Notes under the pieces: generated by a model
What the model was told of the DNA's origin: nothing
What the model saw: only the letters and a program-made list of their open reading frames with translations
Database searches by the model: none
Assembly: GCF_018130245.1 (NCBI RefSeq)
Contig: NZ_JAFCKP010000001.1
Coordinates: forward strand, 1,116,001-1,180,000
Origin: Bradyrhizobium sp. SZCCT0231
GTDB taxonomy: Bacteria > Pseudomonadota > Alphaproteobacteria > Rhizobiales > Xanthobacteraceae
Direction of reading: 5' to 3'
DNA length: 64,000 bases
Shown: positions 8,423 to 18,150 of the stretch, piece by piece
Position numbering within the stretch: position 1 is the stretch's first letter
How the letters are laid out: every line of letters starts with the position of its first letter
Program-made: the position numbers and the translations under genes

Positions 8423-10180
8423 ATGACCGAACGTCTCAACACATTCGCGGTCACGCTCGCCCAGCTCAATCCGACCGTGGGCGACGTGGAGGGCAATGCG
8501 GACAAGGTGCGCGCGGCGCGTGCGCGAGCTGCCGCCGACGGCGCCGATCTCGTGCTGTTTCCGGAACTGTTCATCGCCGGCTATCCGCCGGAAGACCTGG
8601 TGCAGAAGCCGGCCTTCCAGGCCGCCTGCCGCGCCGCGATCGAAAACCTCGCGCGCGAGACCGCCGATGGCGGGCCTGCGATGCTGGTCGGCACGCCCTG
8701 GGTCGAGGAGGGCAGGCTCTACAATGCCTGCGCGCTGCTCGACGGCGGCCGCATCGCCGCGCTGCGCTTCAAGTGCAACCTGCCGAATTACGGCGTGTTC
8801 GACGAGAAGCGGCTGTTTTCGCGCGGCCCTGCCGCCGGTCCGGTCACCGTACGCGGTGTGCGGATCGGCGTGCCGATCTGCGAGGACATCTGGCTGGAGG
8901 AGTCCGAGGATTACGAGAACGTGGTCGAGACGCTGGCGGAGACCGGCGCCGAGATCATCCTGGTGCCGAACGGCTCGCCTTACGCCCGCGACAAGAACGA
9001 CGTGCGCCTGTCGGTCGCGGTGGCCCGCGTCACCGAGAGCGGGCTGCCGCTGGTCTATCTCAACCAGGTTTGCGGCCAGGACGAGCTGGTGTTCGACGGC
9101 GCATCCTTCGCGCTCAACGGCGACCTCTCGCTTGCGGCGCAGTTGCCGGCCTTCGAAGAGAGCATCGTCACGCTGCGCTTCACCAGAAACGACGACGACT
9201 GGCGCTGCACGGGGCCGATCGCCGAACAGCCCGAGGGCGACAAGGCCGACTACGCCGCCTGCGTGCTGGGCCTGCGCGACTACGTCGCCAAGAACGGCTT
9301 TCCCGGCGTGCTGCTCGGCATTTCCGGCGGCATCGATTCCGCGCTGTGCGCGGCGATCGCGGTCGACGCGCTCGGAGCCGACCAGGTGCATGGCGTGATG
9401 CTGCCCTATCGCTACACCGCAGCACACTCGATTGCCGATGCCGGCGAGCTCGCCGGCCATCTCGGCATCCGCTACGAGGTCTTGCCGATCGCGGAAGCCG
9501 TGAACGGGTTCGAGACCATCCTGTCGGGCATCTTCAAGAACCTGCCGCCTGACATCACCGAGGAAAACCTCCAGGCCCGCACCCGCGGCACGTTGCTGAT
9601 GGCGATCTCCAACAAGACAGGCCTGATGGTGGTGACGACGGGCAACAAGTCGGAGATGTCGGTCGGCTATGCCACGCTCTATGGCGACATGAATGGCGGC
9701 TTCAACCCGATCAAGGACATCTACAAGACGCAGGTGTTTCGCCTGGCGGGCTTGCGCAATTCCTGGAAGCCGGAAGGCGCGCTCGGGCCGGCTGGCGAGG
9801 TCATTCCCCCCGACATCATCACGCGTCCGCCGACGGCGGAGCTGCGCGAGAACCAGACCGACCAGGATTCGCTGCCGCCCTATGATGTGCTCGATGCCAT
9901 CCTGGAGCGCCTGGTCGAGCGCGAGCAGCCGTTGGATCAGATCATCGCGGCCGGCTTCGACCGCGACACGGTCACCCGCATCGACCATCTGCTCAACGTC
10001 GCCGAATACAAGCGCCGCCAGGCCGCGCCCGGCGTGAAAGTGACGGCAAGGAATTTCGGCCGCGACCGCCGCTATCCCATCACCAACCGCTTTCGCGACA
10101 AGGGCGAGCCGTTGCCAGCGGCGGATGAGGCGCTGGTGTCACGTGGAAGCACGGCGTCGATCGACGCGTTCGAGGGCTGA
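8423..10180 (+). CDS. nadE: Glutamine-dependent NAD+ synthetase
   Basis: A 585-residue two-domain enzyme that amidates nicotinate adenine dinucleotide to NAD+. The N-terminal nitrilase-like glutaminase domain (about 1-265) carries the Glu-Lys-Cys triad in LFPELFIAGYP, RFKCNLPNYG and GVPICEDIW. The C-terminal synthetase domain has the PP-loop LLGISGGIDSAL and the later TTGNKSEMSVGYATLYGD. The ATG at 8423 gives the normal N-terminus MTERLNTFAVTLAQLNPTVG. It needs nicotinate-derived precursor, but I see no regulatory link to the putative nicotinate module 40 kb away. Confidence 0.95.
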   Translation: MTERLNTFAVTLAQLNPTVGDVEGNADKVRAARARAAADGADLVLFPELFIAGYPPEDLVQKPAFQAACRAAIENLARETADGGPAMLVGTPWVEEGRLYNACALLDGGRIAALRFKCNLPNYGVFDEKRLFSRGPAAGPVTVRGVRIGVPICEDIWLEESEDYENVVETLAETGAEIILVPNGSPYARDKNDVRLSVAVARVTESGLPLVYLNQVCGQDELVFDGASFALNGDLSLAAQLPAFEESIVTLRFTRNDDDWRCTGPIAEQPEGDKADYAACVLGLRDYVAKNGFPGVLLGISGGIDSALCAAIAVDALGADQVHGVMLPYRYTAAHSIADAGELAGHLGIRYEVLPIAEAVNGFETILSGIFKNLPPDITEENLQARTRGTLLMAISNKTGLMVVTTGNKSEMSVGYATLYGDMNGGFNPIKDIYKTQVFRLAGLRNSWKPEGALGPAGEVIPPDIITRPPTAELRENQTDQDSLPPYDVLDAILERLVEREQPLDQIIAAGFDRDTVTRIDHLLNVAEYKRRQAAPGVKVTARNFGRDRRYPITNRFRDKGEPLPAADEALVSRGSTASIDAFEG

Positions 10181-10205
10181 ATCCCAGCCTGAGCGAGGGC
10201 GGGCG

Positions 10206-10598
10206 CTATGACGGGTTTGCGAAAAACAGCACCCTTAGGAAGTGCGTGTATTCGGATTCGAGCACCATGATCGACACGAATACCAATACCGCGATCGGCG
10301 GCAGCAGGATGGCATAGGCCAAGGCCAGCCGCTCCCAGGCCATGTGCATGAAGACGGCGACGATCAGGCCGGCCTTCAAGATCATGAACAGCAGGATCAG
10401 CGACCATCTCAGATAGCCATGCAGGCCAAAGTAGTCGACGAGGTAGGAGCACGTGCTGAGGACGAACAGCCAGCCCCAGACCGCGAGGTAGAGCTTGATC
10501 GGGTGCTGCTGCCCCTTGGCGTGCACGGCCGCTGTCGCGACTGCGCCATGCACCGGAGCGTGGAGCTGTGCTTCCATGTGTACCGTCGCGTTTGTCAT
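10206..10598 (-). CDS. Cytochrome c oxidase subunit IV-like small membrane protein
   Basis: A 130-residue protein with three TM helices (about 36-58, 63-85, 94-116) of the prokaryotic oxidase subunit IV type, with the family-like HPIKLYLAVWGWLFVLST and GLIVAVFMHMAWERL segments. It is the last gene of the leftward oxidase operon, 9 bp after the subunit III gene. It probably helps assemble or stabilise the oxidase and has no redox cofactor ligands. Confidence 0.8.
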   Translation of the reverse strand: MTNATVHMEAQLHAPVHGAVATAAVHAKGQQHPIKLYLAVWGWLFVLSTCSYLVDYFGLHGYLRWSLILLFMILKAGLIVAVFMHMAWERLALAYAILLPPIAVLVFVSIMVLESEYTHFLRVLFFANPS

Positions 10599-10607
10599 GC
10601 GCCGACC

Positions 10608-11330
10608 TCACCAAAGGTAGAAGAATGCGAAGATGAACACCCACACGAGATCGACGAAGTGCCAGTACAGGCCCGTGATCTCGACGATCTCGTAATACCC
10701 CCTGCGGCTCGTGAAGAAGCCGCGCCTCTCGACGTCGAAGTCGCCGCGAAAGACCTTTCGCGCAATGGCGATCAGGAAGATCACACCGATCGTCACATGG
10801 GTGCCGTGGAAGCCGGTGATCATGAAGAAGCTCGCACCAAATTGCGGTGCGCCCCATGGATTGCCCCAGGGCCGGACGCCCTCCATGATCAGCTTGGTCC
10901 ATTCGAAGGCCTGCATTCCGACGAAGGTCGCGCCGAAGGCTGCGGTGACCAGCATCAGGATTGCGGTTCTCACGCGATCGCGCCGGTAGCCGAAATTGAC
11001 GGCCATCGCCATCGTTCCGCTGCTGCTGATCAGCACGAAGGTCATGATGGCGATCAGGATCAGGGGAATGTGGTTGCCGGCGATATTGAGGGCGAAGACC
11101 TCGCTGGGATTCGGCCACGGCACGGTCGTCGACATGCGCGCCGTCATGTAGGAGAGCAGGAAGCAACTGAAGATGAAGGTGTCGCTGAGGAGGAAGATCC
11201 ACATCATGGCCTTGCCCCAGGACACGTTCTTGAAGGCACGCTGATCGGACGCCCAATCGGCGGCGATGCCGCGCCAGCCTTCAAGCCGCGCAGGCGATTG
11301 GCCCGGATTTGTCAGCACGGTCTCAGCCAT
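10608..11330 (-). CDS. coxP: Cytochrome c oxidase subunit III (CoxP-like)
   Basis: A 240-residue haem-copper oxidase subunit III with about five to six TM helices. Recognisable segments are WGKAMMWIFLLSDTFIFSCF near the N-terminus, GMQAFEWTKLI, the ITGFHGTHVTIGVIFL helix and the C-terminal YWHFVDLVWVFIFAFFYLW typical of subunit III. The ATG at 11330 is chosen because the long upstream extension of the frame is antisense-like Arg-rich sequence. The order II-I-III-III matches coxMNOP of Bradyrhizobium; the symbol rests on that order. Confidence 0.85.
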   Translation of the reverse strand: MAETVLTNPGQSPARLEGWRGIAADWASDQRAFKNVSWGKAMMWIFLLSDTFIFSCFLLSYMTARMSTTVPWPNPSEVFALNIAGNHIPLILIAIMTFVLISSSGTMAMAVNFGYRRDRVRTAILMLVTAAFGATFVGMQAFEWTKLIMEGVRPWGNPWGAPQFGASFFMITGFHGTHVTIGVIFLIAIARKVFRGDFDVERRGFFTSRRGYYEIVEITGLYWHFVDLVWVFIFAFFYLW

Positions 11331-11344
11331 CTGGTCTCGCCTCC

Positions 11345-12049
11345 CTAGCTCAGCAATTGGCGGCAGATGTCGATGAAATCGTCGGTCCAGCCGGTGAGAA
11401 GACCGAGCAGGACAAGCCAGACCAACAGCAGGAAGTGCCAGTAGATGGCGCACAGTTCCACGCTCAAGCGCATCTCGGCGATCGCGGCGCCGCGCCACAT
11501 CTTGGCTGAGGTTCGGCCCAAGGCCACCAGACCGCCCGTCAGATGCAGCCCGTGCACCGCGGTCAACAGGTAGAAGAAGGAATTCGCCGGATTGGACGCC
11601 ACGAAATATCCCGCAGCCCCGAGCCGTTGCCAGGCCAGGAGCTGTCCGGCGAGGAAGATCACGGCAGATGCTCCGCCCGCGACCAGACCGATGATGACGC
11701 CTTCAGTATCGTGGCGGCGCGCGGCCACGTACGACCATTGCAGCGCGACACTGCTCAGGATCAGAACGCCCGTGTTGACCCACAGCAGCCGCGGCACCGG
11801 CAGCGGCCGCCAGTCCACCACGCTCATGCGCATCGAGTAGGCGCTGATGAAGAGGACGAACAATGCGCTCGCGACGGCGAGGAACACGCCAAGTCCGACC
11901 TTCGCTGCCGGCCAGGTCATGGCATCGCCGCCGGGGAAGTCACCGGCCGGGCCTTCCTCCAGCCAGGGCTTGGCCGTCAGCCGCTGCTGCGACAGCCACC
12001 ATCCGGCGATCATCGCAAGCACAGCCAGGAACAGGATGATGGCGCTCAC
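11345..12049 (-). CDS. coxO: Second cytochrome c oxidase subunit III-like protein (CoxO-like)
   Basis: A 234-residue polytopic protein with an extra N-terminal helix and then a shortened subunit III core. Landmarks are NSFFYLLTAVHGLHLTGGLVAL and the C-terminal CAIYWHFLLLVWLVLLGLLTG, parallel to the HGTHVTIGV and YWHFVDLVW segments of the neighbouring coxP product. Its start overlaps the subunit I stop (ATGA at 12046-12049). Two consecutive subunit III-like proteins are the hallmark of the coxMNOP arrangement. Whether both are in one complex is inferred. Confidence 0.8.
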   Translation of the reverse strand: MSAIILFLAVLAMIAGWWLSQQRLTAKPWLEEGPAGDFPGGDAMTWPAAKVGLGVFLAVASALFVLFISAYSMRMSVVDWRPLPVPRLLWVNTGVLILSSVALQWSYVAARRHDTEGVIIGLVAGGASAVIFLAGQLLAWQRLGAAGYFVASNPANSFFYLLTAVHGLHLTGGLVALGRTSAKMWRGAAIAEMRLSVELCAIYWHFLLLVWLVLLGLLTGWTDDFIDICRQLLS

Positions 12050-13824
12050 GAAGCAGCTCCCTGAACGAGCTGCGTCGCGCGTGGCGGCTGGTTCTGCGGA
12101 ATGAAGTCCTCCGCGGCGCCGGGCACACTGTAATCATAGGCCCAGCGGTACACGACAGGGAGCTCCTTGCCCCAGTTGCCGTGCCCTGGGGGCGTCTCCG
12201 GCGTCTGCCACTCCAGCGTCGTCGCCCGCCACGGATTGCCGCCCGAGGCCTCACCTTTGAACATGCTCCAGACAAGGTTGAATAGGAACACCATCTGGCT
12301 GAAGCCGACGGTCAGGGCCACTACGGAGATGAAGGCATTGAGCGAATGGGCCGAGGACGGGATGAACGTCGCATCCCCGAGTTCGAAATACCGGCGCGGG
12401 ACCCCGAGCAGTCCAAGATAGTGCATGGGGAAGAAGATCAGGTAGGCGCCGAGGAAGGTGACCCAGAAGTGGAACTTGCCCATGGCGTCATTCAGCATCC
12501 GCCCCGTGACCTTCGGGTACCAATGATAGATCGCGCCGAGCACGACCATGATCGGCGCCACGCCCATCACCATGTGGAAATGCGCAACCACGAACATGGT
12601 ATCCGAGAGCGGCACGTCCACGACCACGTTGCCGAGGAAGAGGCCGGTGAGCCCGCCGTTCACGAAGGTGATGATGAAGCCGAGGGCGAACAGCATCGGC
12701 ACGGTCAGATGAATGTCGCCGCGCCACAGGGTCAGCACCCAGTTGTAGACCTTGATCGCGGTGGGGATCGCGATGATGAGCGTCGTGGTGGCGAAGAAGT
12801 ACCCGAATTGCGGGAACATGCCGCTCACATACATGTGGTGCGCCCACACGATGAAGCTGAGCGCGCCGATGGCCACGATCGCCCAGACCATCATGCGATA
12901 ACCAAAGATGTTCTTGCGCGCATGCGTGCTGATCAGGTCGGAGACGATGCCGAAGGCGGGCAGGGCGACGATGTAGACTTCGGGATGGCCGAAGAACCAG
13001 AACAGGTGCTGGAAGAGCAGCGGGCTGCCGCCGCCATACTTCGACAGTTGCCCCATCTCGACGAGGGCGGGCATGAAGAAGCTGGTTCCCAGGAGACGGT
13101 CGAGCAGCAGCATGACCGAGGCAACGAACAGTGCAGGGAATGCCAAGAGCGCCATGACGGTCGCCGTGAAAATGCCCCACACCGTCAGGGGCAGGCGCAT
13201 CAAAGTCATGCCGCGGGTGCGCGCCTGCAGCACCGTGACCACGTAATTCAGCCCGCCCATGGTGAAGCCGATGATGAACAGGATCAGGGACGCCATCATG
13301 AGGATGATGCCCCAATCCTGCCCGGGCGTTCCGGAGAGGATTGCTTGCGGCGGGTACAGCGTCCAACCGGCGCCGGTGGGGCCGCCGGGCACGAAGAACG
13401 TCGAGGCTAGCACCAGGACCGCGAGCAGGTAGACCCAGTAGCTCAGCATGTTCACATAAGGGAAGACCATGTCCCGGGCGCCGACCATCAGCGGGATCAG
13501 GTAGTTGCCGAAGCCGCCCAGGAACAATGCCGTGAGCAGGTAAATCACCATGATCATGCCGTGCATGGTGATGAACTGGAGGTACTGATTGGCATCGATG
13601 AAAGAGAAGGTGCCGGGGAAACCCAGTTGCAGCCGCATCAGCCACGACAGCACCAGGGCCACCAGCCCGATGGCCGTGGCCGTCAGCGAATACTGAATGG
13701 CGATCACCTTGGCGTCCTGCGAGAAGACATACCGTGTCCACCAGCTCCGCGGATGATAGAGCTCGACGTCAGGTACTTCGGCAGGCGGGATGCCGCGGAT
13801 CCCTTCATATGGAATATCGACCAT
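12046..13824 (-). CDS. coxN: Cytochrome c oxidase subunit I (CoxN-like)
   Basis: A 592-residue haem-copper oxidase catalytic subunit with 12 or more TM helices. The haem a ligand is in MHGMIMVIYL. The CuB ligands are in FWFFGHPEVYI and WAHHMYVSG, and the haem a3/a histidines in VVAHFHMVMG. The His and Tyr of the HPEVYI motif that form the cross-link are present. The start ATG at 13824 has an ideal GAGGAGG site 6 nt upstream; the frame reaches 13848 but that region contains the ribosome site. It reduces O2 to water and pumps protons in the inner membrane. Confidence 0.95.
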   Translation of the reverse strand: MVDIPYEGIRGIPPAEVPDVELYHPRSWWTRYVFSQDAKVIAIQYSLTATAIGLVALVLSWLMRLQLGFPGTFSFIDANQYLQFITMHGMIMVIYLLTALFLGGFGNYLIPLMVGARDMVFPYVNMLSYWVYLLAVLVLASTFFVPGGPTGAGWTLYPPQAILSGTPGQDWGIILMMASLILFIIGFTMGGLNYVVTVLQARTRGMTLMRLPLTVWGIFTATVMALLAFPALFVASVMLLLDRLLGTSFFMPALVEMGQLSKYGGGSPLLFQHLFWFFGHPEVYIVALPAFGIVSDLISTHARKNIFGYRMMVWAIVAIGALSFIVWAHHMYVSGMFPQFGYFFATTTLIIAIPTAIKVYNWVLTLWRGDIHLTVPMLFALGFIITFVNGGLTGLFLGNVVVDVPLSDTMFVVAHFHMVMGVAPIMVVLGAIYHWYPKVTGRMLNDAMGKFHFWVTFLGAYLIFFPMHYLGLLGVPRRYFELGDATFIPSSAHSLNAFISVVALTVGFSQMVFLFNLVWSMFKGEASGGNPWRATTLEWQTPETPPGHGNWGKELPVVYRWAYDYSVPGAAEDFIPQNQPPRATQLVQGAAS

Positions 13825-13900
13825 AGAAACCTCCTCGGTCGTTTCCATCGGGGGTGAGGCGTTGGCCTCTTGCGCCCGATCTATCTTCGGCGGCGGCTTG

Positions 13901-14734
13901 CTACTTGCCGCCGGATTGGTACGTCGCCTTCACGACGGCTTTTGCCGGCGATAGTTCCGCGAACGTTTTTTGTTGCTCCAGCCAAGCGTGATATTCGCCC
14001 TCTTCGTCGACGATGACCTTGGCCCGCATCTGATAGTGAGCAGCGCCACAAAGCTCCGCACAGAGAACATCGAACGTTCCGGTTCGGATCGGCGTCATCC
14101 AGAAATAGGTCACCATGCCTGGAACCATGTCCATCTTGGCCCGGAATTCGGGCACGTAGAAATCGTGCAGGACGTCAACCGAGCGGAGGAGAACCTTGAC
14201 CGGCTTTCCCACTTGAAGGTGCAGGTCGCCGTTCTCGATCACGACATCGTCCTGCGCGTGCCGGTCGTCACGATTGAGCCCCATCGGATTGTCGGAAGCG
14301 ATGTTGCGGACATCGGATGTGCCCAACCGCCCATCCTTGCCCGGAAGACGGAAGCTCCACTGCCATTGCTGGCCCATGACCTCGACCTCGGTGGCATCCG
14401 CAGGCACCGTCACGAACTGGTGCCAGACCACGAGGCCAGGCGCCAGCATGGCCGCGACGCCGACGCCGGTCCCGACGCTCAGCCACCACTCGAGCTTCTT
14501 GTTTTCCGGATTGTAGTCGGCCCGTCTTCCCTCTCTGTGGTGAAAGCGGAAGACGCAGTAAGCCATGAAGGCGATCACGGCGACGAAAACAAAGCCCGTG
14601 ATCCAGAACGTGATGTTGATGGTGTGGTCGATATAGGCCCAGTTCGTGGCGATCGGCGTCCACCACCACGGGCTGTAGATGTGAAACAGCACCGAGCCGA
14701 TCGCGACCAGAAGCAGTATCAGTGCGACAGCCAT
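13901..14734 (-). CDS. coxM: Cytochrome c oxidase subunit II with CuA centre (CoxM-like)
   Basis: A 277-residue subunit II. It has a short N-terminal hydrophobic segment, a second TM helix (about 40-62, ITFWITGFVFVAVIAFMAYC), then a periplasmic cupredoxin domain. The CuA ligands are intact in DVLCAELCGAAHYQM (C-x3-C-x3-H-x2-M) with the upstream His in VLHDFYVPEF, and the aromatic electron-entry patch GQQWQWSF is present. There is no CxxCH, so it receives electrons from a separate cytochrome c. It is the first gene of the leftward operon. Confidence 0.95.
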   Translation of the reverse strand: MAVALILLLVAIGSVLFHIYSPWWWTPIATNWAYIDHTINITFWITGFVFVAVIAFMAYCVFRFHHREGRRADYNPENKKLEWWLSVGTGVGVAAMLAPGLVVWHQFVTVPADATEVEVMGQQWQWSFRLPGKDGRLGTSDVRNIASDNPMGLNRDDRHAQDDVVIENGDLHLQVGKPVKVLLRSVDVLHDFYVPEFRAKMDMVPGMVTYFWMTPIRTGTFDVLCAELCGAAHYQMRAKVIVDEEGEYHAWLEQQKTFAELSPAKAVVKATYQSGGK

Positions 14735-15262
14735 CCTGATCCATCCTTGCCATCGAAGGCTACGGATACGAATCCAGGGCGGAGCTCATGTCGGTCGCGA
14801 TGGCTGGCCTTTCTTGATTGGCATTCATGCCATCGCCGGCCTGTTGCCTCGCCCCTTCCACTGGTCGCGAAATCGAGGGAACGCTCGCGACCATCAACTC
14901 TAAGGGCGTCTTCATCTAAAATGATACCAGCCCGATCCGGCGTCAATAGAGCAATGTAGGTGTCCGAATTGGTGTGATTGCCGTGCTGGCAAGCCGACGA
15001 AGCATCAGGTGCGCATGTTGGGTCTGGGTGATGCAACGCACAAACCCGTGCTGGTGCACAATTCACCCAACCGTGAGTGCAGCCGTGCTCCGCGCGCGCT
15101 AAGCTTGCGAGGCAGGTCGCGACGGGTTCCGTCCGGCGGCTCGCCTGCTGAACCTGGGTTGCCGTACTCGACCCCATCGCGTTTCTGCTCATCCGGCGGA
15201 CACGCGTGGCTGGAAAGCGCGTGTTATCGAAACCGCGATTTTCAGCACGGGAGGGTTCGCTC
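14735..15262. other. Gene-free divergent spacer upstream of coxM and the DUF2189 gene
   Basis: About 530 bp with no convincing reading frame on either strand. It must carry the oxidase operon promoter (leftward) and the DUF2189 gene promoter (rightward). I could not pick out an anaerobox-type or other clear operator by eye. Confidence 0.5.
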
Positions 15263-16168
15263 ATGGCCACTCTGTACTCCCACGACATCAGGCGGCACGT
15301 ATTCGGCGAAGCGGCCTCCTATCCCATTCGCAAGATCAGCTTGTCCGACCTGACCGAGGCCCTGCGCCTGGGCTGGGCGGATTTCCAGGCGATGCCGAGT
15401 CACGCGATCGTCGTGTGCCTGATTTATCCCGTTCTCGGTCTCGTCTTGTTCAGGATGGTGCTCGGCTATTCGGTGCTGCCGCTACTGTTTCCGCTGGCCG
15501 CCGGCTTTGCCTTGATCGGTCCTTTTGCCGCGATCGGTCTCTACGAACTCAGCCGTCGTCGCGAGCGCGGCGAGGAGGTCGAAGCATGGGATGCGATCAA
15601 GGTGCTGCGCGCACCGTCGTTCGGCGCCATGATCGAACTCGGCGTGCTCCTGCTGGTCCTGTTCGGGGCCTGGATCGGTGTCGCGAACGCGATCTATGTC
15701 TCAATCTTCGGTCACGCTGCGGCCGCAAGCATTCCGGACTTCGCAACGCGCGTGCTGACGACGCCGGAAGGCTGGTCGCTCATCATCGTCGGTTGCGGTG
15801 TCGGCTTCCTGTTTGCGGTTGTGGCATTGTGCGTCAGCGTCGTGTCGTTTCCGTTGATGCTCGACCGCCATGCGACTGCGATCGACGCGATCCGCACGTC
15901 GCTCCGAGCGGTGGCGGCGAATCCGGTTGCGATGGCCGGATGGGGCCTCATCGTGGCGGCGCTGCTCGTGATCGGCTCGCTGCCGCTCTTCGTCGGTCTC
16001 GCCGTCGTTCTGCCGGTGCTCGGTCATGCCACCTGGCACCTCTATCGGCGGGTGGTCGAGCCCAATCCGAACCCACCGGACGCACCGCCGCCGCCCCCGA
16101 AGGGCAGGCGCTACGCAGCAGACTTTCCGGCCAATCTCTTCCCGTGGAGCCGCGAGGGCGAGCCGTAA
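15263..16168 (+). CDS. DUF2189-family integral membrane protein
   Basis: A 301-residue inner-membrane protein with six TM helices in three pairs. A soluble N-terminus (about 1-50) contains ISLSDLTEALRLGWADFQAM, the DUF2189 signature. The C-terminus is rich in Pro (PNPNPPDAPPPPPKG). Start ATG at 15263 lies 6 nt after GGAGGG. The function of the family is unknown; members are often encoded beside respiratory oxidases, as here, but that is context only. Confidence 0.8.
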   Translation: MATLYSHDIRRHVFGEAASYPIRKISLSDLTEALRLGWADFQAMPSHAIVVCLIYPVLGLVLFRMVLGYSVLPLLFPLAAGFALIGPFAAIGLYELSRRRERGEEVEAWDAIKVLRAPSFGAMIELGVLLLVLFGAWIGVANAIYVSIFGHAAAASIPDFATRVLTTPEGWSLIIVGCGVGFLFAVVALCVSVVSFPLMLDRHATAIDAIRTSLRAVAANPVAMAGWGLIVAALLVIGSLPLFVGLAVVLPVLGHATWHLYRRVVEPNPNPPDAPPPPPKGRRYAADFPANLFPWSREGEP

Positions 16169-16222
16169 CGGCGGAACGGCCGCGCTGGGACGCCTGCGCG
16201 GCGCATGACAGAACGTGACTGC

Positions 16223-17413
16223 CTACTTCTGCTGCTGCGGCAGGAAGGTCGGGCCGACCGAGCGGATCGGCTTGTTCTCCGACGAGGTCGTGGGGGCTGC
16301 ATCCGCCGGCGGCGTTGCAGCCGGTGCCGTCGCCGTGGTCGGCGCCGGCGCCGCGCCGGCCGCGCCCTTCTTCGCATTGGCAGGCGTGCCCTTGTTGAGC
16401 CGCTGCTGCTGCATCTTCCTGGCGCTCTCCTCGGTGACGATGATGTCGCCCTGCTGCTCGGCCGCGGCCTTGTCGTCGGCCGATTTCAGCGCGTCCGCCC
16501 AGGTCTGGCCCGCCGCCTTGCAGGAGCAGGACGGGTTGAACTCGCTGCGGAATTTGAACGCGGTCGGTAGCGCGGTGTAGGGCTGGCCGCCGATCGAGAC
16601 CGCCGAATTCATGTCCTCGCCGGGATTGCGATGGGTGTAGAGCACGGCTTCCGCGGCCGGGCATAGCGCCTTGCAGGTCTTCTCGTCGTCGGGGAAGCGC
16701 GCCGGCACGGTCGCAAACGAGATCGGGAAATAGGCACCGTCGCAGGTGCGCACGCACACGGTGCGGAAGGTGCCGGATTGCGGACCGAGATCGGAGGGCG
16801 GCACGGCTTGCGGATTGTTCGGGTTGTTGTTGCCGCCGAACAGGTTGCTCAGGAAGTTGCCGCCGCCTTGCGACTGCACGGCATTGGCATATTGCGGGCC
16901 GCAATTGTTCTGCGCCAGCGCCATCAGGACCGAACGGCGCTGGTTGTCACGCTCCGGGCTGTAGCCGCCGGGCCCGCCGCCGCGCAGCCGCTCGAGGTTG
17001 CCGGTGATCTGGTCCAGATTGGCACGCATCTGTTGGATCTGGGTGTTCACCGGGCCACACTGCGCCGACTGGCCGTTGAACAGCGAAAAGAAGCCGGAGG
17101 AATCGCAGCCCATGCGCTTGGCCTGCATGGTGACGCGGTCCAGCTCGGCCTGCTGCCTGGCCTGGGAATCCTGATAGCGGCGGATCTGCTCTTCGCGCGC
17201 GGGGTCACCGCCGCTGCTGCGGTCGAGCGCGGCGAGCTGGCCTTCCAGCCGCGCGCACATCGGATTGGGGCCAAGCCCGTTCTGGCCGGGCTGAGGCGGC
17301 GGGCCGGCCTGCGCGAAGGCGCTATTGGCGAGCACGACGGTGCCGAGGAGCACTGCGCAGGCAAGGAGGAAGCGGGCACGGGAGAGCGACAAAAATTCAG
17401 GCATATCCGCCAT
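16223..17413 (-). CDS. DUF2865 domain-containing exported protein
   Basis: A 396-residue secreted or periplasmic protein. It has an N-terminal signal peptide (RFLLACAVLLGTVVLANSAFA, then a QAG cleavage region), a Gln/Arg-rich coiled-coil-like stretch (about 60-150), a Gly/Asn-rich linker, and the Cys-rich DUF2865 core. The core has CVRTCDGAYFPISFAT, CKALCPAAEAVLYTHR and CSCK motifs; the paired cysteines suggest disulfides. The C-terminus is Ala/Pro-rich. ATGs at 17413 and 17404 are equally placed; the frame upstream of them is not protein-like. Confidence 0.8.
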   Translation of the reverse strand: MADMPEFLSLSRARFLLACAVLLGTVVLANSAFAQAGPPPQPGQNGLGPNPMCARLEGQLAALDRSSGGDPAREEQIRRYQDSQARQQAELDRVTMQAKRMGCDSSGFFSLFNGQSAQCGPVNTQIQQMRANLDQITGNLERLRGGGPGGYSPERDNQRRSVLMALAQNNCGPQYANAVQSQGGGNFLSNLFGGNNNPNNPQAVPPSDLGPQSGTFRTVCVRTCDGAYFPISFATVPARFPDDEKTCKALCPAAEAVLYTHRNPGEDMNSAVSIGGQPYTALPTAFKFRSEFNPSCSCKAAGQTWADALKSADDKAAAEQQGDIIVTEESARKMQQQRLNKGTPANAKKGAAGAAPAPTTATAPAATPPADAAPTTSSENKPIRSVGPTFLPQQQK

Positions 17414-17568
17414 TCTAGCGAGGTCACGGCCCGGCGTGACTTTCCAAGTGACTTTGAGAAGTGACTTGGGGGCCGAAGCGCGCCCTCCCAATAGCCGCTT
17501 CCTGCGGCATCGTCACGTCGTTTCGGGGGCCGAAGACTGGTCCTAAGGTCCGCCAGCTCCGAGCGAAT

Positions 17569-17871
17569 TCAGCGCTGACAGGTGATTGCGACATATTCGT
17601 CGCAACGGCCATGGGAGCAGTTTGTGCCGGTTTTGGGGACGGAGCCGGTAATTTCGTCGGGATCGACCCGGCGATAGCCTGATGCCCGGGCAAAATCTCG
17701 TGACTGGCAATAGGTGCGCGCAGCGGATGCGCCGCATTTGTCGCCCCTGGCCAGACACTGGTCGACGCCGCCATCCGCCTGGTTGGCGATGATGAACACG
17801 CGGGTCTCGGCGCGAGCGCTGGGTGCCGCAAGGATCGAGGCGCTAAAAATGAGCGCGAGCAAGGATCGCAT
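17569..17871 (-). CDS. Small exported Cys-rich protein (100 aa), conserved hypothetical
   Basis: A 100-residue protein with a clean signal peptide (about 1-21, SLLALIFSASILAAPSARA) and a mature part with six cysteines (CLARGDKCG, YCQSR, NCSHGRCDEY, ITCQR). The cysteine count suggests a disulfide-bonded periplasmic domain. No family name recognised. It is transcribed in the same direction as the DUF2865 gene. Confidence 0.7.
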   Translation of the reverse strand: MRSLLALIFSASILAAPSARAETRVFIIANQADGGVDQCLARGDKCGASAARTYCQSRDFARASGYRRVDPDEITGSVPKTGTNCSHGRCDEYVAITCQR

Positions 17872-18150
17872 GAAAATACCGAGGCAAAAAAATTAGGGAA
17901 CCGCAGGTTCCAGAATGGCCTCAAATGGTTAGGGGATCATGAACCATCAGGGCGGGCCGCGCACAAAAACGGCTTTTTCGCGGCTCTTGACGCCGGGGCC
18001 CGTGGTGGCCCATATGTGACCGCATGTACGGTCTCCTCGCCATTTGCGCCATTTGCCGCGAGATTACGAGCTAGCGATTCGCTGGCTGGAGCCGTCTTTT
18101 CTCAACCACATTGAGAGCCTTGGACGCCCGGCCGAGAGGGATGGGTTGTC

